Below, piece by piece: positions 27,144-38,334 of a DNA stretch of 64,000 nucleotides; within the stretch, counting starts at the first letter, position 1, and each line of letters begins with the position of its first letter. The stretch is from Rhizophagus irregularis (lineage: Eukaryota; Glomeromycota; Glomeromycetes; Glomerales; Glomeraceae). Under the pieces are notes generated by a model that worked only from the letters and a program-made list of their open reading frames with translations, was not told the DNA's origin and ran no database searches. The stretch lies in the NCBI RefSeq assembly GCF_026210795.1, contig NC_089458.1, positions 248,001 to 312,000 on the forward strand. Direction: 5' to 3'. A program made the position numbers and the translations under genes.

Positions 27144-28122
27144 TACCCTATAAAAAGTATTATACTTAAAATATATTTAAAATATACTTAATTTAAAATT
27201 GCAAAATACTTATAATATATTTTTAATATATCTAAAATATACTTAAAATTATCTTAAAATATATGTCTAATATATTTAATTTTTGTTCATATACTTAAAA
27301 TATATTTAAATTATATTTAAATTAAAATTTAAGTATATTATAAGACTATTATAAGTATATTCCTCCACTCCAGTGAACATAAGTAAATTGGTTATATTTT
27401 TTATGTATTTAAAATATACTTAAAATATATTATGAAATTTATAAGTATATTTTAAGTATATAAAAAATATATCTATAATATACTTAAATTTTAATTTAAG
27501 TATAATTTAAGTATAATTTAAGTATTTAGGCAAAAATTAAATATATTAAAAAGGGTTTAAAATTTGAACGCATTTGCATTTGAACGCATTCCTCTTTTTG
27601 AAAATTTTTAAATAGTAAATTTGTCGATCATTTATGATCACGTTATGATTAGCAAATATACTATTTAATAATTTTCAAAAAGGGGGATGCGTTGCAACAC
27701 ACCTGCATAAAATTATTATTTCCTATTAAAAATATATTTTAAGATAATTTTAAATACATTTTAAGTATATTATACTAAGTATATTTTAAATGGCAATTTC
27801 TATTTGTACACAGAGTGTTTAAACACGGGTCATATTAGTAGATTAAAAACGGCATTCAAAACCTCATTTAATGCCTTAAGTAAACTTGCAGAGCAGGTGA
27901 AAATACATATATTTATCTGTAATATAATAAGAATAAAAAGTAAAAGAGTATAATGTCGGTAGCATTCAATTTCAAATTAAAAAACAAAAAATTAGTCTAT
28001 TAAAAATTATATTTATATGACCTGTGTACAAAGACCCTGTGTAAACTTAGAAATTTTCATTTTAAATATATTTTAAAAAGTTTTTAATTATATTTTAAAT
28101 ATAAATACTTTTTATAAGGGTA
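27144..28122. mobile_element. Inverted-repeat element, ~980 bp, with nested palindromes
   Basis: The left end TACCCTATAAAAAGTATTAT pairs with the right end, whose complement reads TTACCCTTATAAAAAGTATT. TA lies at both junctions. The interior left part is dense in AAATATACTTAAAATATA-type words. Two smaller inverted repeats lie within: 27582-27693 (GCATTCCTCTTTTTGAAAA and its complement) and 27790-28060 (both ends with TTTCTA...ACACAG...GTGT...GGTCAT). No coding capacity. Confidence 0.7.
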
Positions 28123-28175
28123 ATAATTACTGATTTTTATTTTTATTTACTTTATTATAGGTCTTATTGGATAAA

Positions 28176-28496
28176 CAAGTGTTTACGCTCTTAAATTTGA
28201 ATAATTATAGTAATTTAAGAATATTTCGCTATCTATTAATCCAATCAAGACAATCTATAGCTCATTGGAATCAGCTCATCAAGATGAATTGAATGGTAAA
28301 TCGTATCTTTACATTTGATAGATGACTTTCTATTAATTTAAAACTTTATTGCATACTATAGAGCGTTCTATCAGCTGTAAAAATGTGATTTTACTACCAT
28401 TCGATTTGTCTTAATGGGCTGTCTTGATTAGATCAGTAGATAGTGAGATATTCTTAAATTACTATAATTATTTAAATTTAAGAGCGTAAACTTTTG
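28176..28496. mobile_element. MITE, ~320 bp, ~70 bp inverted repeats
   Basis: The left end GTTTACGCTCTTAAATTTGA and ~70 bases inside it are mirrored at the right end (complement GTTTACGCTCTTAAATTTAA), with under ten mismatches. Between the arms are degenerate copies of the TCATCAAGATGAAT...GAATGG hairpin motif also found in the 58-1020 arm, so the two families share interior sequence. Target duplication not clear. Confidence 0.8.
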
Positions 28497-28884
28497 TAAT
28501 ATTATGTTTTTAGTGTAATATTTCAAAATTTTACATCACCTCTGAAATATTAACTAAATTACATCTAAACAAATTTCCTGATGTAGAATTCTGAGAGATC
28601 TTGAAATTATCATCTTACTTCATCTTTTAATAGTGGTTCCTTTTTTGCTTTAAGTTAAAGATAAAATACCTCTTTTAATCACCAGTAAATTTATCTAAAT
28701 TGAAAGTCTTACCAATGATTTTATTCAAGTCAGCCTATGATTCGTAATAAATAATCAATTTGTGGATGTCTTTATCTTTAATTAATTTAAATACTTTATA
28801 TTTTAAAAATGTAAGAATAAAGTGAACAAAGTTATTTAGATAAAGGAATAGTATGATAATAAAAGTAAGAACTTCTATTATTAA

Positions 28885-31094
28885 GGGGCGTGCCAGAAAT
28901 TACGTGATTTAGTGGGTGGGTGGGGGTCAGGTCCTGCAATCAGATGTCACAATATACCTTTTATGGTAATAGTATATCTTTTATAGTAAATAATATATAA
29001 TTTGTTTATTAAGAAGCTTTTTTTGCAATTATCTCACCATCTAAAAGTCCAATTTTAATGAATTTTTTTTTTTATAAAGTATAAAGAGAGCTACAAAATA
29101 AAAAAAAGTTTATGCAAATTGAATTATTGGATAGTAAAATAATTGTATTATAATATATATGTAATATATATATAGTAATTTATTTATTAAGAAGCTTTTT
29201 TGCAATTAACTTACTATATAGCAGTTCAATTTTGATGAATTTTTTTTTGTTTTGTAAAGCATAAAGAGGTCTACAAAAAAAAAAAAAGTTTATACAAATT
29301 GGATTATTGGATAGTGAAATAATTGTATTATAATATAAAATATCATATGTGCCGATTTTTGGAATTAGTTTAAATTAAGATTTTTATAAAAATTTAATAT
29401 TTTAGTAAGATTAACATTACACAAATCTAAATTAAATATGTGTTACATATTTACGTAACTCAGATTTAATAAAAAATAAAAAAAATTTTTTTAATCAATA
29501 ACCACTTCTTTTTTCCCATCACTGCCCATCACTTTTCCATCATTTTTCTATTCACTTTTATTAAATATGACAAAAAAGTTTATAAACAAATATAGCAGTT
29601 ATTTTTAAGTGGTAAGTAAAAGAAAAAACTTAATATTTTATATACATAGATAAGACATATTTTTTCATAATTTTTAGCTTTAATTTATTGTTTTTTCTTT
29701 GTAAAAAATACATGCAAATAAAAAATAATTATGATGTAAAATAGTTGTAAAATGAATAATAAGATATTCTTTTTTTTTCAAAATAACTAATTATATATTT
29801 GTTTTTTATCTTTTAAAATTATTTTATTAGATTTATTCTACTAAAATCCTTAAATGGCAAATAAAATCTTTTAAATAAAGTAAAAGAATTTGGGATTCTC
29901 TTATGAAAGCATTTTTTGGTAAGAAATAGAATTTTCAGATCGGACTTTATGCAGGTGACAAAATCGTGCATTATTATTCCTGGAGATATGCTAACGTCAT
30001 CATTTTACATTCATTTGAAAGCTGAGAATTTGCTCTATCGTAAGAATCAAAGATCAGGAAAATTGGATCACTGGATGAGGCGTAATTAACGATCAAAGTC
30101 AAATCAAATTTAAAAATTAAAAATAAATATATTAGACGTAATTATTCACAATCCAGTGATTCAATTTATTCGATTTTAGGCTTATTAGATAGACCTCGAT
30201 TTTCTCTTTCAAATGAATATAATTTCATTCGTGTAGCTTGCATCTACAGGTATTTAATAAATTTTTTTATATCAGATTTTATCAAACTTATAAAATTTTA
30301 TATTAATAATATAATTGATGATTCCTAAACATCTACATATATTAAACGAATTATTTTAAATTTATTTTAAAGATAAAAGTTGGCATCACCTTAGGGAGCA
30401 AAGATCATTCAAATTGAATCACTACATGTGAAGTAATTAATGATCAAATTTAGATAAAATTCAATAAATATACTGAACGTGATTACTGAACAACTAGTGA
30501 TTCAATTCACTTGATTTTAGATTCATTAGATAGATCTCGATTTTCTCTTTCAAATGAATGTAAATTTATTTGTATAGCTTATTTCTACGAAGAATTATCA
30601 ATGATTTTGTCATGAGAGTTATATTTGATCTTTTAAATTTTAATGATATCTTATATTAAAAAAAAATTAAAAATTATATAATTAATTAGTTTTTTTTGCA
30701 TTATCTAGTATAAATTTATTATTCTTATATAAATGATAATTTATATTTGCTTTAATAAAATTATTTTTGTGTAAAAAAATTAGATTCCAAGGATCGGCCC
30801 ATATGTATGGTAATTTATTTATTAATAAGCTTTATTGCAATTATTTCGCCATCTAGCAGTCCAATTTCAATGAATATTTTTTATTTTATAAAGCATAAAT
30901 GGGGCTACAAAACAAAAAAAAGGTTATGCAAATTGGATTATTAGATAGCAAACTAATTGTATTATAATATATATATTAATATAATATATATATTATATTG
31001 TATGTATTTTTTTAGCCAATCAGAATTCAATCACATAGTGGGTAGGGGGTCAGGTCTCTAATTGAGCATAATCACGTGATTTCTGGCATGCCCC
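28885..31094. mobile_element. Non-autonomous element, ~2.2 kb, with internal repeats
   Basis: Ends are GGGGCGTGCCAGAAATTACG and (in complement) GGGGCATGCCAGAAATCACG, followed inside on both sides by GTGGGTRGGGGTCAGGTC words. The interior has no coding frame but two kinds of repeats: a ~165 bp unit three times (about 28990-29155, 29175-29336, 30810-30972), and a ~200 bp unit twice (about 30040-30240 and 30400-30590) that ends in GATTTTCTCTTTCAAATGAA. The flanks suggest a TA or TTA duplication. Confidence 0.75.
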
Positions 31095-32048
31095 TAATAT
31101 AACTTAAAATCTTTTCTGTTCTTTTCTTTATTTAAGATTTCAGTTAGCCAAAAACTATTGTATAGGTAAACCTTTAAGTGAAGCTATTCAAGCTCTACCA
31201 TTTTATAGTTCTAAAGTTGTCTTATTGAAGTCTACTAATACTATTACTATAGTATACTTCTGTTGCAATTTAAATTTAATTACAAATACATAACTTTAGA
31301 CTTTTAAGTGATTAAACATGATATTAAGTTGTATCTATTTGAAAGGATATTATAAACTGTAATTTTATGAATATTATTCTTAACTTTAGGATTATATTCA
31401 GTCATCACAATACTAATAGTTTTAAGTGCAGATGTTGCTATTTATTTCTTAGAACTTACAAAGTGACTTTTACTAGTAATACTAATCTTGAAAACAAATG
31501 CAGTTTACCTTTTCTTTTCCTTTGTAGAAGTAAATAAGTTCAGCCTGCTAAAATCACTATTTAAATCTTGTTTAATTATTTCTGCATAAGAAACTCACTT
31601 GTTCTTTTCTTTAAAAGTAAAAGATGTAGCTTTTGCAAAGAAAATTAATCAGTTTTTCAGGTTATGTAATATTTGCTAATTGATATATTAGATTTTTTAT
31701 AATTCTATATCCATTAGTTGATTCTCTACTAATTTGAATTGTTGTGATAATGTATATTATAAATCATACTTTTTATACTATTTTAATTAAACTCATTATT
31801 AACCAAATTTTTAAAATGCTTAGAAATTTCAAGCATAATAAAAAGAAAGCGATAAAACTTGGTGAAGTCTTTTATAAATATACTGTATATTGTAGCCTAT
31901 ATATAATACTTGAAGTTATATTTTCCAATAATTTTATTATTTAAATAATCTAGCAAATATTTTAGATATGATGTGTAACAATTCCTAATTATTTTATAAG
32001 TTTAAATACTCTCTATTAATAGTAAAAATTCACATAATAGGGGAGGTA
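31095..32048. other. AT-rich non-coding DNA
   Basis: One 66-codon frame (31744-31944) is AT-driven and has no protein character. I see no gene. Confidence 0.5.
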
Positions 32049-32294
32049 CTAAGGTTGCTTGCCAAAACCTAGGGGTTTAGGCAAGATGGCATTTCGCTGA
32101 AAAGCAAAATTCTGCCGAAACTATATTAAAGTTATATTAAAAAACTGGTGAAACTTTAGAGAAAGGCGAAACTGCCAAAACTTATTATAAATGCTGAAAC
32201 TGCCAAAACTCTGCCAAAACTATAATAAATCTATATTAAAATTTTGATGAAACTAATTGTAGGATTTTGAAGAGGTTTAGACAGGCAACCTTAG
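32049..32294. mobile_element. MITE, 246 bp, GAGGTA duplication
   Basis: Ends CTAAGGTTGCTTGCCAAAAC and (complement) CTAAGGTTGCCTGTCTAAAC form TIRs of about 25 bp. GAGGTA is repeated directly at 32043-32048 and 32295-32300. The interior repeats the word CTGCCAAAACT and CGAAACT several times. A 6-bp duplication does not point firmly to one superfamily. Confidence 0.75.
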
Positions 32295-32799
32295 GAGGTA
32301 TAAGGCCAAATCTCTGAAATTTGCAAAATACCTAAGGTACTGTAACTTATGATATTCCTATGAAAAAAGTCTGTATGATTTTTATTGAAAAATCATTCAA
32401 TTAAATTCACTATGATTTCTGTATATTTGACCATACAATAATTGTGCTAAAAATTGCAATAAATCACACAATTATTGCATAGTAATTCATTCAATAATTA
32501 TCCTATTTTTGACCTGAATTTATACAATTATTGTGTGATTTTTGAGCCAAATTTTAGGCCATATTTTAGGAATTATAGGTTAAATTTTACAGTAATAACA
32601 GGCAATTTATAAGTAAAATTATGAATTTTTGTTGACTTAAAATATAAAAAATATACACAATATTTCATAAATAAAATACTAAATTTGATATAATCATAAA
32701 TATAAAAATTTGTAAGAAAATAAAATAAAATAAAAATTTGTAAGAAAATAAAAGAAAATTAAAGATGTGAACATAAAAGTAAATTAGTAGTATCAAAGA

Positions 32800-33310
32800 A
32801 GAAAGTAAATTATTAGTGTAAATAAATTATTAGTATTAAATAAAAAAGTATGAAGTTAGTGAAGAAAGCAAATTAGTAGTGTTAAAAAGTAAATTATTAG
32901 TGTTAGTAATAAAAAAGTATGAAGTTAGTGATGAAAAAAGCAAATTAGTAGTGTTAAAAAGTAAATTATTAGTGTTAGTAATAGTGTTACGATTTGGATA
33001 AATCCATTATCTGTTCAATCTGGTTCGAAAATAAACGGATGATCTGGATGAAAATCTGGATTTAATCTGGATGAGAAAGTTATATGTACAATCCAGATGA
33101 TTCAGATCCAATCCATTAAAACATAGAGGTAACAGATGACAGATTGATCTGGATGAGCAAAAATGGATTCATGAATGATCCAGATGAATTTCAAATCAGA
33201 TAAATCTGCAGATTGACGAATTGACAGATTAACAGATCACAACACTAGTTAGTAATAAAAAAAAAGTATGAAGTTAGTAAAGAAAGCAAGTTAGTAACAT
33301 TAAAATGTAA
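32800..33310. repeat. Tandem repeat, ~72 bp unit, interrupted by a MITE
   Basis: About three units built of AAGTAAATTATTAGTGTTAG, AAAAAAGTATGAAGTTAGTG and AGCAAATTAGTAGTGTTA follow each other; the third is split by the element at 32982-33247. Confidence 0.8.
32982..33247. mobile_element. hAT-type MITE, 266 bp, 8-bp duplication GTTAGTAA
   Basis: It begins TAGTGTTACGATTTGG and ends with the complement of TAGTGTTGTGATCTG. GTTAGTAA is repeated exactly at 32974-32981 and 33248-33255. Because it sits inside a tandem repeat, the pre-insertion site can be read from the neighbouring unit. The interior is dominated by ATCTGGAT and its complement, repeated many times. Confidence 0.92.
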
Positions 33311-35434
33311 AAAGTTAGAAAAATAAAAAGATAAAGAACACAAGTTTTTTTTATCTGATATTTTAAAAGAAAGTTGAAGAAAAGTTAAAGGTTAAAAAAA
33401 CATAAACAAAAACATTTTGATGATCAGATTACGTAATCAACATATATAATTTTAAGAATTGATTTTACCATATAATTCTAGCCAAATTATAATTCCAGTC
33501 AGAACTAAATGTGTAATCTAATAAAAAGTTTAACTTTTTTTTAGTTATAATATGATACAAAAATTTCACCAATGGGTTCAAAAGATATCTATTTATAAGT
33601 AAATATGCAGTTGAATTTTATGCAACCTTACTGCATAAATCACTTTACTTAGGAAAATCTATTTGTAATGGTTAAAAGTGGTCTATTTGACCCTAAAAGT
33701 GGTCAAATGTAACCATACAGGTAAGATGGAAAGTAGCATAGTAGGATTATTACCCAAAAATTGCTTTCTGTATCCTAAATTTAAGTCTATTTTCAAGTTA
33801 TACAATAATCACAATTTTTATTGTACAAAAATTGAATGTTTTCTGTATCCTAAATTTAAGTTGTATAAAGATCACATAAAAATTGAACATTTTCTATATC
33901 TTAAATTTAAGTTGTACAAAAATTGCATACTTTTAATATGCTTTGAAAAACTTCATAGCTATTTTTATCCAAAAATCTGCAATAGTTGTACAATTTCCAT
34001 ACAGACTTGAACAAATATTGTACAAAAATTGGATGATTTTTTTTCATAAGGTATATGGTAACATCTGTATAGGAGTTAGGTCTATCTTAGTTACAAATAT
34101 CTTTAATAGCCTTTACTATATTAAGCTCAGAAAAATTATTTGAAATATATTCTGTAAGACTAAACCTAACAAATTCAAAAAAAGAAACTGTTTTAAGGTT
34201 ACATATAAGTTATTAAGCCTTGATAAGGTTAATATCAAGTCTTTTGATACTTTGGAAAGCTATTTTATCATAAAAATATTAAAAATATTGCTGATAGTTT
34301 TCTTGAAAAAAAATGGTTCATATGATTATCAGAAAGAGTTCTTTATAATTATGCATTATTTATTATATAGTTAATTTTTTAATGCCAATTAAATATTATA
34401 ATCCTGCCAATTTTTATGATTTGTTAATTTTTTAGTAAATATATTAAAAAAGTTATATACTACAGAAAATATTATTTAAAAGATCAAAATAATTAATAAT
34501 GATGGTATAATTAATATTATATTGTAAATATAAAGGGTTAATAAACCTTAAATAGTACTTTGGATTTAATAATAGTTTTTATTTTTTAAAATTTTTAAAA
34601 TTATATAAATAAGAGTATTTATTAACTAGTAAGCAGAATTATATAATTTTTAGTTAAACTTCAAAACTGGATATATTAGAATTAATACAATTCTTTACTT
34701 AATTAATTTTTCCTTTAATTAAGATTAGTAATACTTTTTTTTATTATTTATTTATTACATTTTATTGTACTTTAGAAGTGAGTTTTTTATCTTATTATAA
34801 GTTGCTTTTTTTATTATATAATAAAGTATATCAAATAACTTTACTAAAAAAAAATAAACAAAGAATTTTCAAAAATCTTAAAAATTTAGAAATTTTGAAA
34901 GATTTTTTGGCTATTTTAGGTTTCTTTGAGGATTTTAATGCAAAAAAAAATTACTGTTAAAGAGATATAACTATATATAAAATGACTATAAAGGATGCTT
35001 AATTGTACTATAATTTATATTTTTCTTTCAAATATATTACTATTAAATGCATTTTATATATTACTTTAAAAATAAGCCAACAAGCTAAAACTGAAATTCC
35101 AAATTTCAAATATTTTATTTAATTTCAGTTAAATTGCCATTGTTATGTATAATGCTGAATGTTTTGTATATATTTGGAATTGCTTATTATATTATAAACA
35201 AGTACTAATAAAAACTTATTAGTTATTACTGGATATAAATAGTTGTATCAACTAACATCTACATCTATATTTTAAAAAAGTGGCCAGTATATACTTATTT
35301 ATTTATTTTTAAAACAAAGGAAACTGATATACAACGATAATTTTGTGTTAAGTTAAAAGCATAATGCAAATAAATAAAAAAAATTACATCTTTAGGTTAA
35401 TGTCCGTCTCTTAATTATATATATTTAGCATGAT
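33311..35434. other. Gene-poor DNA with a short tandem repeat
   Basis: At 33764-33910 the phrase TTTCTGTATCCTAAATTTAA occurs three times (starts near 33764, 33838, 33889), producing a Phe/Tyr/Leu-rich open frame that I take as an artefact. The rest is AT-rich with no gene seen. Confidence 0.5.
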
Positions 35435-36979
35435 CTAATTTATATTAATCCTTTTCAATGCAAGTTCAGCTTCATTTATACAATCTGAGAAATTAATTTT
35501 CTTTGCAAGATTATGAGCTTTTTTGTAATATTCACTTGCCTTAATAACATTTCCCGATAACTAATAAAATCCAAAATAAATAAATTATATATATATATAT
35601 ATTTACTAAAATTTTTTTAAGAAAATGAAATTCTAAATACCTCTGAAATCATTCCTAAATTGAATAGTAATACTCCACAACTTTCATCACATTCTCTAGT
35701 TTTCTTTTTTTTATTAAAATTTTCAACGAGTTTTAATCCACGTTCAGCCCACCCTCGTGCTTCTTCCAAATTACCCATTCCGGTGAATACTTCCGATATG
35801 TTATTCATAAGAACGGCTGAATGACAAGAAGACTCGGGCGGATTAATCAATGATAAAGCACGAAGATAAAGTGGGAGAGCATAACTAAAATATATATGTT
35901 GTTATGTCCATCCATGATTTGTTTAATAATTAGTGTAAATAATATTTTAAAATTGTGTGACAATAAATTTATGCGTACCGAAACAGAAAAATCTTATTGT
36001 GACATTTCCTACCCCGGTCTTTCATTTTATATATCACTTACGCGTATTTGTGTCGCGAAGAATAAAAAGCTGCAAGAGCTTCAAGAGAAGCACCGAAGTC
36101 AGTAAATGTCATCCATGGTGGGAGAGTCATGTCAATTTTCTTTGAAAATAGACTATTGCGATTGCTGTTATCATGATTTAAATGAGCTACTTCGGAATGT
36201 GATTGCAAAAGTTGTTCTACGGACCATATGAAATACTTTTCTGCTTGCTCATCTTGTTTTAAACTTTGATGCAAATCGCCCAATTTTTGCGCTAATCCAA
36301 TCGACTTTAGTTTTATTTTCCCATCCAGTTTTACGGGAGTATTATTCGGAGTAACAATAGCATCATATGCCATTGTAAAAACATCCGTAGCCTCACGTAT
36401 TCGGCCAAGTTCTTCATATAAACTTCCCAGCTGAATCATAATTCCGGTAACTTCCGGAGACGCATTGTCTAATTCTGCATGATTAAAAGCATCATTTAAA
36501 GCAGTTTGGTAATAATTAACAGCACGATTTGGATCATTTCTGTAATTTTGATAATATAAGCCTTTTCGAAGATTTTTACGAATTTCTTCAGGATATTTAT
36601 AAACCGCAGAAAAAAAATAGTGGTATAACCCAAGAAATGTGATTGCAGATGTTGTAAAAATTAATACTAAAGGAAACGCTGGTAAGGTTGGCTTTTTATA
36701 TTCGTTTGTCTTTTGAGTGGAAAATTCAAAAGATTTATCTTGTTTATATGATTCATATGCTTGTTTTTGCGCCGTATTCTCAGTAATATTACTGTTTTTT
36801 GATGATTTTTGATTAATCTGTTCAGTAGAAAAGAAACGGTTCTTTGTGATGACAACAATTTTCGGCTTATCGTTTACCAGTATTTGACGTTGATTTGCAA
36901 GACTAGAATATTTGAAATTGGACGATATAGCATTATGTAAATATTTTCTTGACAATGTCCTTGGAATTATGAATGCCAT
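35435..36979 (-). CDS. Mitochondrial TPR membrane protein, MGR3-like
   Basis: Three exons on the minus strand: 36979-36042, 35884-35641, 35560-35435; 435 residues. The N-terminus (MAFIIPRTLSRKYLHNAISS) is basic and amphipathic like a mitochondrial presequence. A single membrane span lies at about 101-124 (PLVLIFTTSAITFLGLYHYF), followed by the conserved stretch around EIRKNLRKGLYYQNY and several TPR-like helical pairs (ALND, LYEELGRIREA, LHQSLKQDEQAEKYF, NEAELALK). This layout resembles yeast Mgr3, an adaptor that brings substrates to the i-AAA protease of the inner membrane; the orthology is inferred from layout and motif feel, not from a search. It shares a 139 bp divergent upstream region with MTR3. 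Confidence 0.85.
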
Positions 36980-37118
36980 CGAAAAGAGGTTAATAAACTT
37001 GTTGCCAATCTAAATCTTTAAATATGAAAATAACTCGGCCAATCGGAGAATTTGTGTTGATCATTTGACAATTCTCCTCACAGTTAGATAATCTGTCAAT
37101 TTGTTATAACCGAAAAGA
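36980..37118. promoter_or_regulatory. Bidirectional promoter, MGR3-like / MTR3, with two CCAAT boxes
   Basis: Only 139 bp separate the two divergent start codons. CCAAT occurs at 37005-37009 and 37039-37043, the core bound by the HAP/NF-Y complex, which often controls mitochondrial genes in fungi. No TATA box is evident. Function inferred. Confidence 0.55.
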
Positions 37119-38269
37119 ATGGCAGGAGATCGGAGACGAATACAAGGACCCGAAGTAACTGTTGCGCCAATAATCATAAAGTCTTCTGATAAAGGAAAGA
37201 TACAACTTACGGACGCTAACGGCCAACGACGTGATGGAAGAAATCTGGAAGATATTCGGCCGATTTGTATGTGCTCTGAAACTTTTTATTGCTATCGCGC
37301 TCAGATTAAGGGAATTGTTTTATAGTTGAAAATCACTTTTGTTTAGTCCTAAAAACTGGGCTTATAAGCCAAGCTAATGGTTCAGCATATATAGAGTTGC
37401 GACGAACCAAGATAGCCTGTGGAGTGTAAGTCCTAAGTATAATATCTGTAAACAGTTTTTTTTTTCTTTTTTTTTATCACTATTTGTCATATATGTTAGT
37501 TATGGTCCACGTCAAACGAAAATTCCGTCATTTAGCGGGAAAGGCAATTTAAATTGTGAAATCAAATTTACGCCATTTTCATGTTTGAAACGTAGACAAC
37601 CTTATCGTGTAAGTTTTTTATATTAATTTTTATTAAAATTTTGAATTTACTAACAATAAACAATATTCTTGAAGGATGCGCAGGAGAAAGAATTGTCACA
37701 ACTTGTATTTGAAGCATTGGCCCCTTCCATACGACTTGATTTATTACCAAAATCGACTATTGATATATATATAAGTGTACTGGAGAATGATGGGATGGCA
37801 TCTTGCTTTGCCGCTGCAATTACGTGTGCTTCAGTAGCCGTGGCTGATGCGGGTATAGAAATGCTAGATCAGGTTGCAGCTTGTTCTGCGGTAAATATTT
37901 TGTTTCAAGAAATTATCAAAAATAAATTCGAAACTGACATTATTATATTCACAACTTAGTCATATATTGATGGGGATATTTACATGGATAGTGATCTTGT
38001 GGAAGAACAGCGTGAATCAGGTTCTTTAGTTTTGTCTTATATGCCTTCACTGAACGAAGTAACACATATTTTACAATCTGGAGAAGTTGAAGTATCTCTA
38101 ACCACTCAGGTGCGATCATTGTCCATTATCTATTTTATTGTAACTCAATAAAGTAACTGATTACATAAATTAAATTTAGGCTATTGAACAATGTACTGAT
38201 ACATGTTCGAAAATATATTCAGTTATGAACCATAGTCTATTAGAATCTGTTAAGAACAGGATTCAATAG
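37119..38269 (+). CDS. MTR3: Exosome ring subunit MTR3 (RNase PH fold)
   Basis: Six exons: 37119-37266, 37347-37425, 37500-37608, 37675-37890, 37960-38109, 38180-38269; 263 residues. MTR3 is one of six RNase PH-like proteins of the exosome core ring, which degrades and trims RNA 3' to 5'. The RRDGR motif near residue 36, the segment PIFLKTGLISQANGSAYIE, the VYGPRQ motif and an ending helix fit MTR3 (EXOSC6) better than RRP41, RRP42, RRP43, RRP45 or RRP46. The catalytic residues of bacterial RNase PH are not evident, as expected of a structural subunit. Its end is 65 bp from the convergent end of the HMG-CoA lyase gene. Confidence 0.92.
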
Positions 38270-38334
38270 TATTATATAATAACTAAGATTTTTAATCATT
38301 GATTGATTTATTAAAAATTAAAGATAGCAATATT

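Noticed and set aside
31744-31944. 66-codon frame in gene-poor DNA
   Set aside because: Ile/Asn/Lys/Phe-rich composition expected from AT-rich random sequence; no motif.
33000-33040. GGTTCGAAA as a possible tRNA B box
   Set aside because: No matching A box or cloverleaf; it is part of a hAT MITE.
33678-34010. 110-codon frame with repeated LYPKFKLYK-like phrases
   Set aside because: The phrases come from a short tandem DNA repeat (33764-33910); no start context or homology sensed.
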